From NCBI RefSeq assembly GCF_026241755.1, contig NZ_JAPJDA010000001.1:62001-126000 (forward strand): a DNA stretch of 64,000 bases, read 5' to 3'. Each line of letters begins with the position of its first letter. Position 1 is the first letter of the stretch. The translations under genes and the position numbers were made by a program. Source of the DNA: Salinimicrobium profundisediminis (GTDB lineage Bacteria; Bacteroidota; Bacteroidia; Flavobacteriales; Flavobacteriaceae). Shown here piece by piece: positions 34,367 through 43,015 of this stretch. The notes below the pieces were generated by a model. The model did no database searches and had not been told where the DNA came from. It worked only from the letters and a program-made list of their open reading frames with translations.

Positions 34367-36568
34367 ATGAAGTACTTAAAAGGCTTTTTTTTCTTCTCTT
34401 TTTTATGTCTTCTCTCGTGTGAAGAAAAGCAGACAATGCCTGAAATCATTCAGAGAACGGCTGAAGAACAATTTTACATTCCAGAAAACATTTACGCCTC
34501 TTCTATACGCATTGCTTATTTTGACAGTCTCTCCAGAATAGCTCCAAAAGGCCAAAAAGAAAGATTTAATCTCAAAAAGGCAGATGCATTATTATATGCA
34601 GGCCGCACGGTAGAAGCCATAAAGATTCTGGAGGATTTATGGGCAAAAAGCAATAGAAGCGCCTTGCGGTATGAACTGGATGCACATGAAGAAGAAAAAA
34701 TTGGTCCACTACTGGCTGTTGCCTATATGCGCCTGGGAGAGCAACAAAACTGCATTCATCATCACAAAGCTTCAGCATCCTGTATCATCCCAATTGATCC
34801 TGAAGGATATCACCAGGCACCAGAAGGCTCAAGAAAGGCTATTGCTCTTTATGAGAAATTTTTAAGTCAGGATTATCATGATTATAGCAGTCGGTGGCTT
34901 TTAAACATCGCTTATATGACCCTCGGAGAATACCCTGAAGGTGTTCCTGAAAAATGGCTGATCCCGGAAAGTGTGTTTGAATCTGAATATCCATTGAAGA
35001 AATTTGAAGACATCGCTCCAAAACTTGGACTAAATGTAAATGATCTTTCGGGTGGAAGTATAGTAGATGACTTTAATAATGACAACCTGCTGGATGTGCT
35101 TGTTTCCAGCTGGTTCCCCTCAGGGAAGCTTAATTTTTTCATCAATGATGGAAAAGGTGGTTTTATTGAGAAAACTTCAGCCGCAGGTTTAGAGGAAGTC
35201 CAGGGCGGATTGAACATGTTGCAAACCGACTATAACAACGATGGATTTATAGATGTATTGGTTTTACGTGGTGCCTGGATGGAAAAATTGGGCAAACACC
35301 CAAATTCCCTGCTTAGGAACAACGGGGATAATACATTTACAGATGTAACCATAGAAGCAGGCCTGCTTTCTTTTCATCCTACCCAAACCGCCACCTGGGC
35401 CGATTTTGACAATGATGGATGGATAGATCTGTTTATTGGAAATGAGTCGGGTAAGGATAACTTTCACCCTTCAGAATTTTACAGGAATAACGGGGACGGC
35501 ACCTTTTCAAATCAAACCGCCAGCGCAGGATTGAGCGTAAGTAATGAACAAGAATCATACTTTGTGAAGGGAGTAACCAGTGCAGATTTCAACAATGACG
35601 GGTGGATGGATATTTACATTTCCACCCTTCATTCTTCAAGAAATTTGTTGTTTATAAACAAAGGAATAGACAAAAAGGGTAATTTAAAATTTAAGGAAGA
35701 AGGGGCTCAAAGGGGATTGGAGGAAAAAATCTCCAGTTTTCCTACCTGGTCTTTTGATTATAATAATGATGGCTGGGTAGACCTATTTGTGGCCGGGTAT
35801 AGAAGAAGTAACTTCTACAACATAGTTCCCGATATTGTTAGCGATTACCTCAAAGAACCTAATAGAGCAGAAACTATGCGGCTTTATCAAAACAATAACG
35901 GCTCTTTTACCAATGTTACTTCGGAAGTTGGCCTGAATAAAATAGGCTATGCCATGGGCGCCAATTATGGGGATCTGGACAACGATGGTTACCCGGACAT
36001 CTATTTGAGTACCGGGGAAGTTAGTTTTGAATCTATAATCCCAAACCGGGTTTTCCGAAATGATTCCGGAGAAAAATTTCAGGATGTCACTACTGCAGGA
36101 GGCCTGGGTCATGTGCAAAAAGGACATGCCGTTTCCTTTTCAGATATCGATAACGATGGGGACCAGGATATTCAGGTGGTCCTGGGAGGAGCCTATGAAG
36201 GGGATAACTTTTTCAATTCGGTTTATTTAAATCCTTATCAGGATGAGAACAACTGGATCACCTTAAAACTGGAAGGAACAAAGGCCAACAGGGCAGCAAT
36301 TGGCAGTAAAATAGAAGTGACTGTTATTGAAGATGGCAGCTCCCGCACAATTTTTCATACGATAGGTTCCGGAGGTAGTTTTGGAGCCTCTACATTGAGA
36401 GCACAAATTGGACTTGGAAAAGCTTCGGAAATAAAAGAGGTGAAAATTAAATGGGCAGGCAGTGGCACTACCCAGGTATTTACAAATCTTAAACTCAATT
36501 CTTTTTATAAAATAACTGAAGGAAATTCTGAAGCACAAGAACTGCATCTAAAACCTATAGTGCTTTAA
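34367..36568 (+). CDS. FG-GAP/VCBS repeat lipoprotein with TPR-like N-terminus and ASPIC/UnbV C-terminus
   Basis: A 733-aa lipoprotein with acidic residues after the lipobox cysteine (LSCEEKQTM). Residues about 25-205 are helical and TPR-like (ADALLYAGRTVEAIKILEDLW; PLLAVAYMRLGEQ). A propeller follows with seven FG-GAP motifs (DFNNDNLLDVLVS, DYNNDGFIDVLVL, DFDNDGWIDLFIG, DFNNDGWMDIYIS, DYNNDGWVDLFVA, DLDNDGYPDIYLS, DIDNDGDQDIQVV) and a C-terminal ASPIC/UnbV domain (about 625-715). This is the CRTAC1-like arrangement. It is divergent from the larger FG-GAP lipoprotein and convergent with the mannan operon. The function is unknown; calcium binding is expected. Confidence 0.85.
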   Translation: MKYLKGFFFFSFLCLLSCEEKQTMPEIIQRTAEEQFYIPENIYASSIRIAYFDSLSRIAPKGQKERFNLKKADALLYAGRTVEAIKILEDLWAKSNRSALRYELDAHEEEKIGPLLAVAYMRLGEQQNCIHHHKASASCIIPIDPEGYHQAPEGSRKAIALYEKFLSQDYHDYSSRWLLNIAYMTLGEYPEGVPEKWLIPESVFESEYPLKKFEDIAPKLGLNVNDLSGGSIVDDFNNDNLLDVLVSSWFPSGKLNFFINDGKGGFIEKTSAAGLEEVQGGLNMLQTDYNNDGFIDVLVLRGAWMEKLGKHPNSLLRNNGDNTFTDVTIEAGLLSFHPTQTATWADFDNDGWIDLFIGNESGKDNFHPSEFYRNNGDGTFSNQTASAGLSVSNEQESYFVKGVTSADFNNDGWMDIYISTLHSSRNLLFINKGIDKKGNLKFKEEGAQRGLEEKISSFPTWSFDYNNDGWVDLFVAGYRRSNFYNIVPDIVSDYLKEPNRAETMRLYQNNNGSFTNVTSEVGLNKIGYAMGANYGDLDNDGYPDIYLSTGEVSFESIIPNRVFRNDSGEKFQDVTTAGGLGHVQKGHAVSFSDIDNDGDQDIQVVLGGAYEGDNFFNSVYLNPYQDENNWITLKLEGTKANRAAIGSKIEVTVIEDGSSRTIFHTIGSGGSFGASTLRAQIGLGKASEIKEVKIKWAGSGTTQVFTNLKLNSFYKITEGNSEAQELHLKPIVL

Positions 36569-36592
36569 AAGAAAGATCTTTAGCATATATAC

Positions 36593-36637
36593 AAAAAAAT
36601 ACCCGTCAAAAATGGCATTTTTGACGGGTATTTTTTT
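36593..36637. terminator. Perfect 45-bp palindromic bidirectional terminator (CAAAAATGGCATTTTTG core)
   Basis: Perfect 22-base arms (36593-36614 and 36616-36637) around one G, between the convergent FG-GAP gene and the GH3 gene. It ends the eight-gene mannan operon. Same inner core as at 4.1 kb. Confidence 0.9.
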
Positions 36638-36694
36638 CTTCTTCAAGAAATTCCCAGTACGCCCCGGGCTATTCCTCAAAATTCGTTTATCTTA

Positions 36695-39007
36695 TTATTC
36701 TTTGCCAAGCATAAAAGAAGCCTTTAAAGTTTCAACAGAATTCCCACCGACAAATACTTCAAATTCTCCCGGTTCCACCACATATTCTCCCTGATTATTA
36801 AAGAAGCCTAACTCAGCTTCGGTGAGGGTGAAATTCACAGTTCTTTTTTCGCCTTTTTTAAGGTCTACCAATTCAAAACCTTTCAGCTCTCTAACAGGCC
36901 TAACTGTGCTTCCGTAGAGGTCTCTAATGTACAGCTGCACTACTTCTTTCCCGTCATAATTTCCGGTATTGGCAACATCAACAGAGACCTGCACCTCCCC
37001 GCCCATTTCAAACTGCTCTTTGTTGAGCTTGAGGTTATCATATTTAAAAGTAGTATAGCTTAAGCCGTATCCAAACGGATAGAGCGGCGTATTCTCAACA
37101 TCCATATAATGCGACCACCATACCATGTCTGCTCCCGGATTGGGATCTTCAGGTCTGCCGGTATTTTGATGATTGTAGTAAATTGGCGTCTGACCAATAT
37201 TTCGAGGGAAGGTCATTGGTAACTTCCCGCTGGGGTTGTAGTGCCCGTAAAGCACCTGTGCAACGGCATTTCCTGTTTGGGTACCTAATTGCCAGGCCTC
37301 CACTATTGCAGGAATGTTCTTTGCGGCCCAGTCTATAGCAAGCGGTCTACCGTTGTTTAAAACTAAAACTACATTTTTATTGGCTGCAAAAACCTCTTCC
37401 AGAAGTTCCTGTTGTACGCCCGGAAAGTCAAGATTTGTACGGCTTCTGCCTTCCCCACTTTGGAATCCATGTTCCCCAAGAACCATCACTACTACATCGG
37501 CATTCCTTGCGGCTTTAACAGCTGCCGGGAAGCCACTTTTATCTGTAGTATTGAATCTCACTTCAGTTAAAAAAGACTCTGCTCCCACTACCAATTGTGC
37601 TCCCTGTTCAAAAGTCAATTTATTCCCCTTATACTGCTGCATACCTTCAAGAACAGATATGGCAGTATTATCATCTGAAGCTATTCTCCAGCTCCCAAGC
37701 GGACTGTTCTTATCGTCGGCAAGATCTCCGATCAAAGCAATTTTTTGTCCATTTTTCTTCAGCGGAAGTAGATTCCCTTCATTCTTGAGAAGGACGATCG
37801 ATTTTTTTGCCATGTCCAGAACAGCTTCATGGTGGGAGGAACTACCCACAACTTCTTTTTCCCGCTGCGCATCAAGATACCTGTATGGATCATCCATTAA
37901 CCCCAGCTCATATTTTACCCGAAGAATTCTTCTTACAGCATCATCTACAAGAGATTCGTCCAGTTTTCCTTCATTCACCAGGCCTACAATCTCATTCACA
38001 TATGAATATGCCTCCATATCCATGTCTACCCCTGCTTCCACGGCTTTTTTAGCAGCCATTTTTTCATTTTTTACAAAGCCGTGAACCACCATTTCTTCAA
38101 TAGAAGCATAATCTGAAATCACAAAACCATCAAAGCCCCATTTCCCTTTAAGGATATCCCTTAGAAGAAATTCATTCCCAGTCACCGGGATCTCGTCCAG
38201 GGTATTAAAACCTGTCATAAAAGTTCTCACTCCCGCTTCTTCGGCAGCTTTAAAAGGTGGCAGGATCATATTGTATAAGGTTGACATCCCAATATCGGCT
38301 TTATTGTATTCCCGACCAGCTTCAGCGAATCCGTAGCCGGCAAAATGTTTTGCCGTGGCAGCAACAGTAAGCGGATTAGAAAGATCATCCCCCTGGAAAC
38401 CTTTTACTCTTGCAGCGGCGATCTTACTCCCCAGATACGGGTCTTCTCCCCCACCTTCCATCACACGACCCCAACGGGCATCTCTGGAGACATCTACCAT
38501 TGGTGCAAAAGTCCAGTTGATCCCTGAAGCAGCAGCTTCGGCAGCACCAACCTCAGCCGATCTTCTTATAGCCTCCATATCCCAACTGGCAGCTTCGGCA
38601 AGCGGAATAGGGCTCAATGTTTTATATCCGTGAATAACATCAAAACCAATAATGAGCGGAATTCCCAGTCTGGATTCATTCACCACGATCTCCTGAACAG
38701 CCCTTACCTGGTCTACACCACGCACGGTCAACATTGAACCAACCCGGCCATTTCTTAAATGTTCATATTTTAAAGCTGCATCCCCGTCTTTTGGCGCAGG
38801 CCCGGTAACTTCCCAAAACCCGTTGTACTGATTCATTTGCCCGGCTTTTTCCTCCAGGGTCATGATACTTAGCAAAGAGTCGATTTTCGCTTCTATACTA
38901 TCGTTGGGTTGTGAATTGAGCTTCATATTACGATCTTGTTTTATGGAAAACCCTGTAAGTATCAATACTGATACAAGTAGCAGGGCAGTGGATGTCATTT
39001 TTCTCAT
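36695..39007 (-). CDS. GH3 family beta-glucosidase-type exo-hydrolase (BglX-like)
   Basis: A 770-aa GH3 enzyme with a signal peptide (LLLVSVLILTGFSIKQ), predicted periplasmic. The (beta/alpha)8 domain carries the substrate-binding KHFAGYGFAEAGREYN and the nucleophile Asp (about residue 299) in FDGFVISDYASIEEM; the alpha/beta sandwich (about 400-620) and the C-terminal Fn3-like domain (about 670-765, VQVSVDVANTGNYDGKEVVQLYIRD) complete the BglX layout. It would remove beta-linked glucose from oligosaccharides, fitting glucomannan. Last gene of the eight-gene mannan operon; its start is one base after the GH140-like stop. Confidence 0.92.
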   Translation of the reverse strand: MRKMTSTALLLVSVLILTGFSIKQDRNMKLNSQPNDSIEAKIDSLLSIMTLEEKAGQMNQYNGFWEVTGPAPKDGDAALKYEHLRNGRVGSMLTVRGVDQVRAVQEIVVNESRLGIPLIIGFDVIHGYKTLSPIPLAEAASWDMEAIRRSAEVGAAEAAASGINWTFAPMVDVSRDARWGRVMEGGGEDPYLGSKIAAARVKGFQGDDLSNPLTVAATAKHFAGYGFAEAGREYNKADIGMSTLYNMILPPFKAAEEAGVRTFMTGFNTLDEIPVTGNEFLLRDILKGKWGFDGFVISDYASIEEMVVHGFVKNEKMAAKKAVEAGVDMDMEAYSYVNEIVGLVNEGKLDESLVDDAVRRILRVKYELGLMDDPYRYLDAQREKEVVGSSSHHEAVLDMAKKSIVLLKNEGNLLPLKKNGQKIALIGDLADDKNSPLGSWRIASDDNTAISVLEGMQQYKGNKLTFEQGAQLVVGAESFLTEVRFNTTDKSGFPAAVKAARNADVVVMVLGEHGFQSGEGRSRTNLDFPGVQQELLEEVFAANKNVVLVLNNGRPLAIDWAAKNIPAIVEAWQLGTQTGNAVAQVLYGHYNPSGKLPMTFPRNIGQTPIYYNHQNTGRPEDPNPGADMVWWSHYMDVENTPLYPFGYGLSYTTFKYDNLKLNKEQFEMGGEVQVSVDVANTGNYDGKEVVQLYIRDLYGSTVRPVRELKGFELVDLKKGEKRTVNFTLTEAELGFFNNQGEYVVEPGEFEVFVGGNSVETLKASFMLGKE

Positions 39008-39008
39008 G

Positions 39009-40415
39009 TTAAAAAAGTTTTTTTAGTTTAAATTTTTGAGAATCAGGAAGAAGCACAAGTAACCAATCATTACCTCTACCAGAAGTTGGTGGTTTAAAAA
39101 TACCATTTTTAAAACTCTTCCCGGCTAAAATTTCTTCAGTTATCCCCTGGCGCGGATTAAACCAATAGGCATTTGATCCCAGAAAATTTAATTCCTGAAG
39201 ATCTACCTCTATAGACCGACCTTCCGGCGAATAGAACAACGCAAAGTCTGGTGCCTGTGAGGCCAGGATGTAACCTTCATCTTGAGGATTGGAACCTGAA
39301 ATAAGTTCGGGTGCCGGAACCATATTCTGCCATTCCAAAGAGGAAAATAGTTCCCGCAGATATTTCATTTGTTGTGCACCCGGAAGATTAAGGGCTGTTT
39401 TCCAGCCAAGCCTAGCCTCTAAAGATGGTATTTTGCCCTGATCGTACATTTGCCAGATATCGTTACTACCATAAGTATAACCTGCCCCACCTCCTAAAAG
39501 GCTCCAATATGCAGAGACCCTCACATCTGTCTCATCCAGCCGGCCGAAATCTTTGTTTTCCCAAAACCGGTCCGGGATATCCTCATATCTGGCTTCTCCA
39601 TTGATAACAGGTCTCTTGATATTTTTATCCCTGCTTCTTTCAGAATATTGATATTCTTTAGCAGTGCTGGAATGCCCACTTTGATACATATCTATATCCA
39701 GCCAACTCTCATCTACAAAGTCTGAAGCCAGTTTTGCTCCCGAAGGATGATAGCTTATCAGGTGATTCTTATCCTCTTCTGAAATGCCCTGGGCAAGTGC
39801 CCGGATGATCTCAAAGTGTACATTCTTTTCAGGGATCCTGTCTCCCCCCAATATCCATATGATGTTTGGATAGTCTTTATATCTCTTACCCAACAATCTA
39901 CCATATTCCCTGGCATTTTGAGGTGTGAAAATTTCCGGACCCACACCCCATCTTTTATTGAACTTGTCTCCCCAGGCAGGTAAAAGCCCCACGTAAAGAC
40001 CATGTTTTTCTGCCTCTGATATTACAAAATCCAGGTATTTAAAATATGCTTCATTTAGCCGGGTAGGATCCTTATCAATTAAGGGTTTATCGCCATTGGC
40101 ATTGGGAGTATTAAGTCCGTCCATTTCTGCTAAGATCACCGTTTGTATGACAGTGAACCCTTTTACCTCCCGGTTTTCTAAATATTTTTTCACCTCCTCA
40201 CGATCGAGACGATGAACCAGCTCCCAGGCAGTATCTCCCAGCCATAAAAAAGGATCTCCTCCTGCAGTCTCAATATAAGATCTGTCTTCACTTAGCTTCA
40301 GGAAAGGCAGCTGTTGTGCAGTTAATTGCAAACCTAAAAACAAAACAGGTAAAAGTGACAGTAAACTACTTTTACTGTATTTAAAAGGTATTGAAATGAC
40401 ATAGCAGGTTATCAT
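39009..40415 (-). CDS. GH140-like (DUF4038) glycoside hydrolase
   Basis: A 468-aa secreted protein with a signal peptide (SLLSLLPVLFLGLQLTAQ, no lipobox). The family hallmark FLWLGDTAWELVHRLDREEV is near the N-terminus; candidate catalytic acids are Asp about 192 in IIWILGGDR and Glu about 274 in PVINGEARYE, placed like the Asp/Glu pair reported for the GH140 apiosidase of Bacteroides thetaiotaomicron. A C-terminal beta domain (about 375-468) binds the barrel. GH140 is known for apiose release from rhamnogalacturonan II, which does not fit this mannan operon, so the substrate is open. The start may be internal to the first 13 residues. It is tightly packed between the GH5 and GH3 genes. Confidence 0.82.
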   Translation of the reverse strand: MITCYVISIPFKYSKSSLLSLLPVLFLGLQLTAQQLPFLKLSEDRSYIETAGGDPFLWLGDTAWELVHRLDREEVKKYLENREVKGFTVIQTVILAEMDGLNTPNANGDKPLIDKDPTRLNEAYFKYLDFVISEAEKHGLYVGLLPAWGDKFNKRWGVGPEIFTPQNAREYGRLLGKRYKDYPNIIWILGGDRIPEKNVHFEIIRALAQGISEEDKNHLISYHPSGAKLASDFVDESWLDIDMYQSGHSSTAKEYQYSERSRDKNIKRPVINGEARYEDIPDRFWENKDFGRLDETDVRVSAYWSLLGGGAGYTYGSNDIWQMYDQGKIPSLEARLGWKTALNLPGAQQMKYLRELFSSLEWQNMVPAPELISGSNPQDEGYILASQAPDFALFYSPEGRSIEVDLQELNFLGSNAYWFNPRQGITEEILAGKSFKNGIFKPPTSGRGNDWLLVLLPDSQKFKLKKLF

Positions 40416-40436
40416 CTTTTACTCTATTTAGAGCGT

Positions 40437-41750
40437 CTAATCTTGAACAGCTTCTGGATTAATCATTTTATTGTAATCTCTGATCAATTTGAGAGTAGAT
40501 TCATCCTGTGCAAAAACCGTATTTAATCCTTGTGGTTCTTGTGGCGGATCTCCACTGAAATCGTCTCCCACTTCCCATTTTCCACGTTTCTGGTCAGTTT
40601 TGGCAAATCCGCCAAAGCCCCAGAAATTTGCTCCTGCTAATTGCCCCTTCTCATTATGGCTTTCCTTCAGCTTTAAAAATAAGGCTTCATAAAATTCATT
40701 CCTATTCTCTACAGAGGCAGTTAAAGCCAAACTTTCTTTTTCTCTAGGAAAGCCAAATTCTGAAAGAACAATAGGCTTATTCAACATTTGAGCTACTTCT
40801 ACATGCTCACTAATATAATTGTAAGCATTATCAATAGAAACTTTTAAACTTCCTTTTTCATTTTCAATATCATACCAGCCCCAATTCTTTGGCCACATAT
40901 GAGCAGTTAAATAATCTATCTTTGGGTTGGAATGCAAAGATTCATACTCATTGAGGTCCTGAAGATAACTGGCTTTCCCCTCGGCTCCTGTAGAGATAAG
41001 AGTATTTTGATCCAGATTATCCAGAAGGTCAACCACTTCCTTTAACCAGATTCTAAATGGCTGCCTGTCCTCTTCAGTAAAAATTCGAGGCTCATTAGCT
41101 ACCTGCCATGACATGATGGTAGTATCATCTGTATATTTTAAGCCGGTGTACTGATTTGTTCTACCCACAATAAATTTCACGTGATCTATAAAAGCTTCCC
41201 TACAAGGGGTACAGGTGTGAAATTGTTGGGTGTACTGAAAATAATCTTCCCAGGAATATTTATCAAGGAATGGGTTGGCAACTTCTCCATATCCATTCCA
41301 TTCAAGATAGGCTGACATTCCGCCTGACCATATCCAGTTATTGTTTAAATAAAGTACAGCATACATTTCTCTCTTTGCCATTTCGGCTAAAAGGAAATCA
41401 AGACCATCGAGCAGGTCCTGATTATACTCCCCCTGCTGGGGCTGCAATGCAGGCTTGACTTGAAAATCCTGAGTACCACCTTCTGCCCCAACAAGGATCC
41501 TCAAGTTATCAATACCCTGGCTTTTCATAAGATCAAGCTCTTTGATGAGTCTTTCTCTATCTCCAATATTTTGGGCTCCTATTAATGGTCCATACCAGTA
41601 ATTGGCACCTATAAAATAGTAAGGTTCACTGCCTTTGTAAAAGATTCCATCTTTAACACTAATTGGAGCAGGTCTTTTTTCTACATTTTTTCCACTACTG
41701 CAGGATATAAGAATAACTGAAGCCAGTGTTAACAAAAATATTTTTTTCAT
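40437..41750 (-). CDS. GH5 subfamily 7-like beta-mannanase lipoprotein
   Basis: A 437-aa lipoprotein (LASVILISCSSGKN; no acidic residues directly after the cysteine, so probably facing the periplasm). The GH5 barrel has the acid/base Glu (about 220) in SWQVANEPRIF and the nucleophile Glu (about 331) in PIVLSEFGFPRE. The start of the barrel (FYFKGSEPYYFIGANYWYG-like) is that of GH5_7 endo-beta-1,4-mannanases and mannosidases. It is expected to cut mannan or manno-oligosaccharides internally. Gap to the preceding GH26 gene is 17 bases and to the GH140-like gene 21 bases. Confidence 0.88.
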   Translation of the reverse strand: MKKIFLLTLASVILISCSSGKNVEKRPAPISVKDGIFYKGSEPYYFIGANYWYGPLIGAQNIGDRERLIKELDLMKSQGIDNLRILVGAEGGTQDFQVKPALQPQQGEYNQDLLDGLDFLLAEMAKREMYAVLYLNNNWIWSGGMSAYLEWNGYGEVANPFLDKYSWEDYFQYTQQFHTCTPCREAFIDHVKFIVGRTNQYTGLKYTDDTTIMSWQVANEPRIFTEEDRQPFRIWLKEVVDLLDNLDQNTLISTGAEGKASYLQDLNEYESLHSNPKIDYLTAHMWPKNWGWYDIENEKGSLKVSIDNAYNYISEHVEVAQMLNKPIVLSEFGFPREKESLALTASVENRNEFYEALFLKLKESHNEKGQLAGANFWGFGGFAKTDQKRGKWEVGDDFSGDPPQEPQGLNTVFAQDESTLKLIRDYNKMINPEAVQD

Positions 41751-41767
41751 CTTGATCTATTAAAGTT

Positions 41768-43012
41768 TTAATTGGGTAGATTATACATATTTGGCATCTC
41801 ATGAAGTAAGAGAGGTTCCTCTTTTTGAACGAATTTGAGAAAGTCTTCTTCACCTTCAAGTCCCGGCACCGGTACAGTGTAAACATTTTCAGAATTCTGC
41901 CAGAACATTACAAAACCAATCTGAACGTCATTGTCTGTAAGAACGTTATAAAGATTCTCAGAATAAAAATTGAGCGGTAAGGAACTATCTGGTATAAACA
42001 ACCCGGTTTCAGTCATGGCTGCAATTTTGACTTTATCTTTTGCGAGCTCTGAAATCATTTTCAGTTTTGCATTTGCAGCTGAAAGTTTTGATGCATCCCC
42101 GGGAAGAAAATCGCCGTAATTATCCATTCCCAGTATATCTACGTATTCATCTCCCGGATATCTTTGCAAGTAAGTAGTGGCTGTTGAGTAAGAATTATCG
42201 GGTGCATAGGCGTACAGAATGTTGTGTACATTAAGTTCATCTTTCAAGAAATCTACAGTGAACTGCCAAAGGGTTTTAAACTCCTGAGCGGTAGAATAAG
42301 GAGCTCCCCACCAAAACCATCCACCGTCAAATTCGTGGAAAGGCCTAAAAATTATAGGTATTAATTTCCCGTCACTCCCCTTAAGATTTTTAACTACTTC
42401 AGCAATCTTCTGAAGTTTTTGTTTGTAGTGTTCATGATTAGCTCCACCAGGCAGTATGCTCTTAAAAGCATTAGCCTTTTGAAAGTCGGTCATTTCCACG
42501 GTATAAAAATGGTCTCCTTCATAAGGCTCACGTAAATGCCAGGTAAAATGGTTGACCATTCCTTTGTTGTAAGAATCTACAGCATCTGCTATAATTTGTT
42601 GCTCTTGTTGATAGAACCAGTTATCTGGCTGCCCATTATTATTTTTATCTGTTATAAACATAAAATCTGACCCCAATAAACCTGGATCACTGCCTGTGAG
42701 TTTTTTGATATCAGAATCTCCTGCATTATTTCCGTAGAAGGCATTGAACGCATCCTGTTGTCCTACTATAAAATTAGTTCGTGAAAGATTTTTTAAACGA
42801 TAAAAGAAGGCGACAGTCTCTTCAGTAGCCGAGGCATCAACCATATAGGTTCTTGTATCTTCAGGCTGAAGAACAAAATCCTCCTCTTCAGGTGGATCAA
42901 CGGGATCTACAGGATCTACCGGGATGGGATCAGGGTTTTGAATTGGATCTTCATCTTTGCTACAACTCGCGAAAATCAAAGACATAAACATGTACAAAAG
43001 AACTCTCTTCAT
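41768..43012 (-). CDS. GH26 endo-beta-mannanase, surface-type lipoprotein
   Basis: A 414-aa GH26 lipoprotein. After the cysteine come CSKDEDP and a proline/aspartate-rich linker (residues about 25-47), which together resemble the Bacteroidota lipoprotein export signal plus a stalk, suggesting a surface enzyme. The catalytic domain shows the acid/base Glu (about 227) in IIFRPFHEFDGGWFWWG and the nucleophile Glu (about 335) in KIAAMTETGLF. These are canonical for GH26 beta-1,4-mannanases. The epimerase stop is three bases before its start. It would begin extracellular mannan cutting. Confidence 0.92.
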   Translation of the reverse strand: MKRVLLYMFMSLIFASCSKDEDPIQNPDPIPVDPVDPVDPPEEEDFVLQPEDTRTYMVDASATEETVAFFYRLKNLSRTNFIVGQQDAFNAFYGNNAGDSDIKKLTGSDPGLLGSDFMFITDKNNNGQPDNWFYQQEQQIIADAVDSYNKGMVNHFTWHLREPYEGDHFYTVEMTDFQKANAFKSILPGGANHEHYKQKLQKIAEVVKNLKGSDGKLIPIIFRPFHEFDGGWFWWGAPYSTAQEFKTLWQFTVDFLKDELNVHNILYAYAPDNSYSTATTYLQRYPGDEYVDILGMDNYGDFLPGDASKLSAANAKLKMISELAKDKVKIAAMTETGLFIPDSSLPLNFYSENLYNVLTDNDVQIGFVMFWQNSENVYTVPVPGLEGEEDFLKFVQKEEPLLLHEMPNMYNLPN

Positions 43013-43015
43013 AGT

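Noticed and set aside
37314-38084. 256-codon open frame antisense to the GH3 gene
   Set aside because: Serine/threonine-rich low-complexity translation typical of antisense frames of a real gene; no homologous features.
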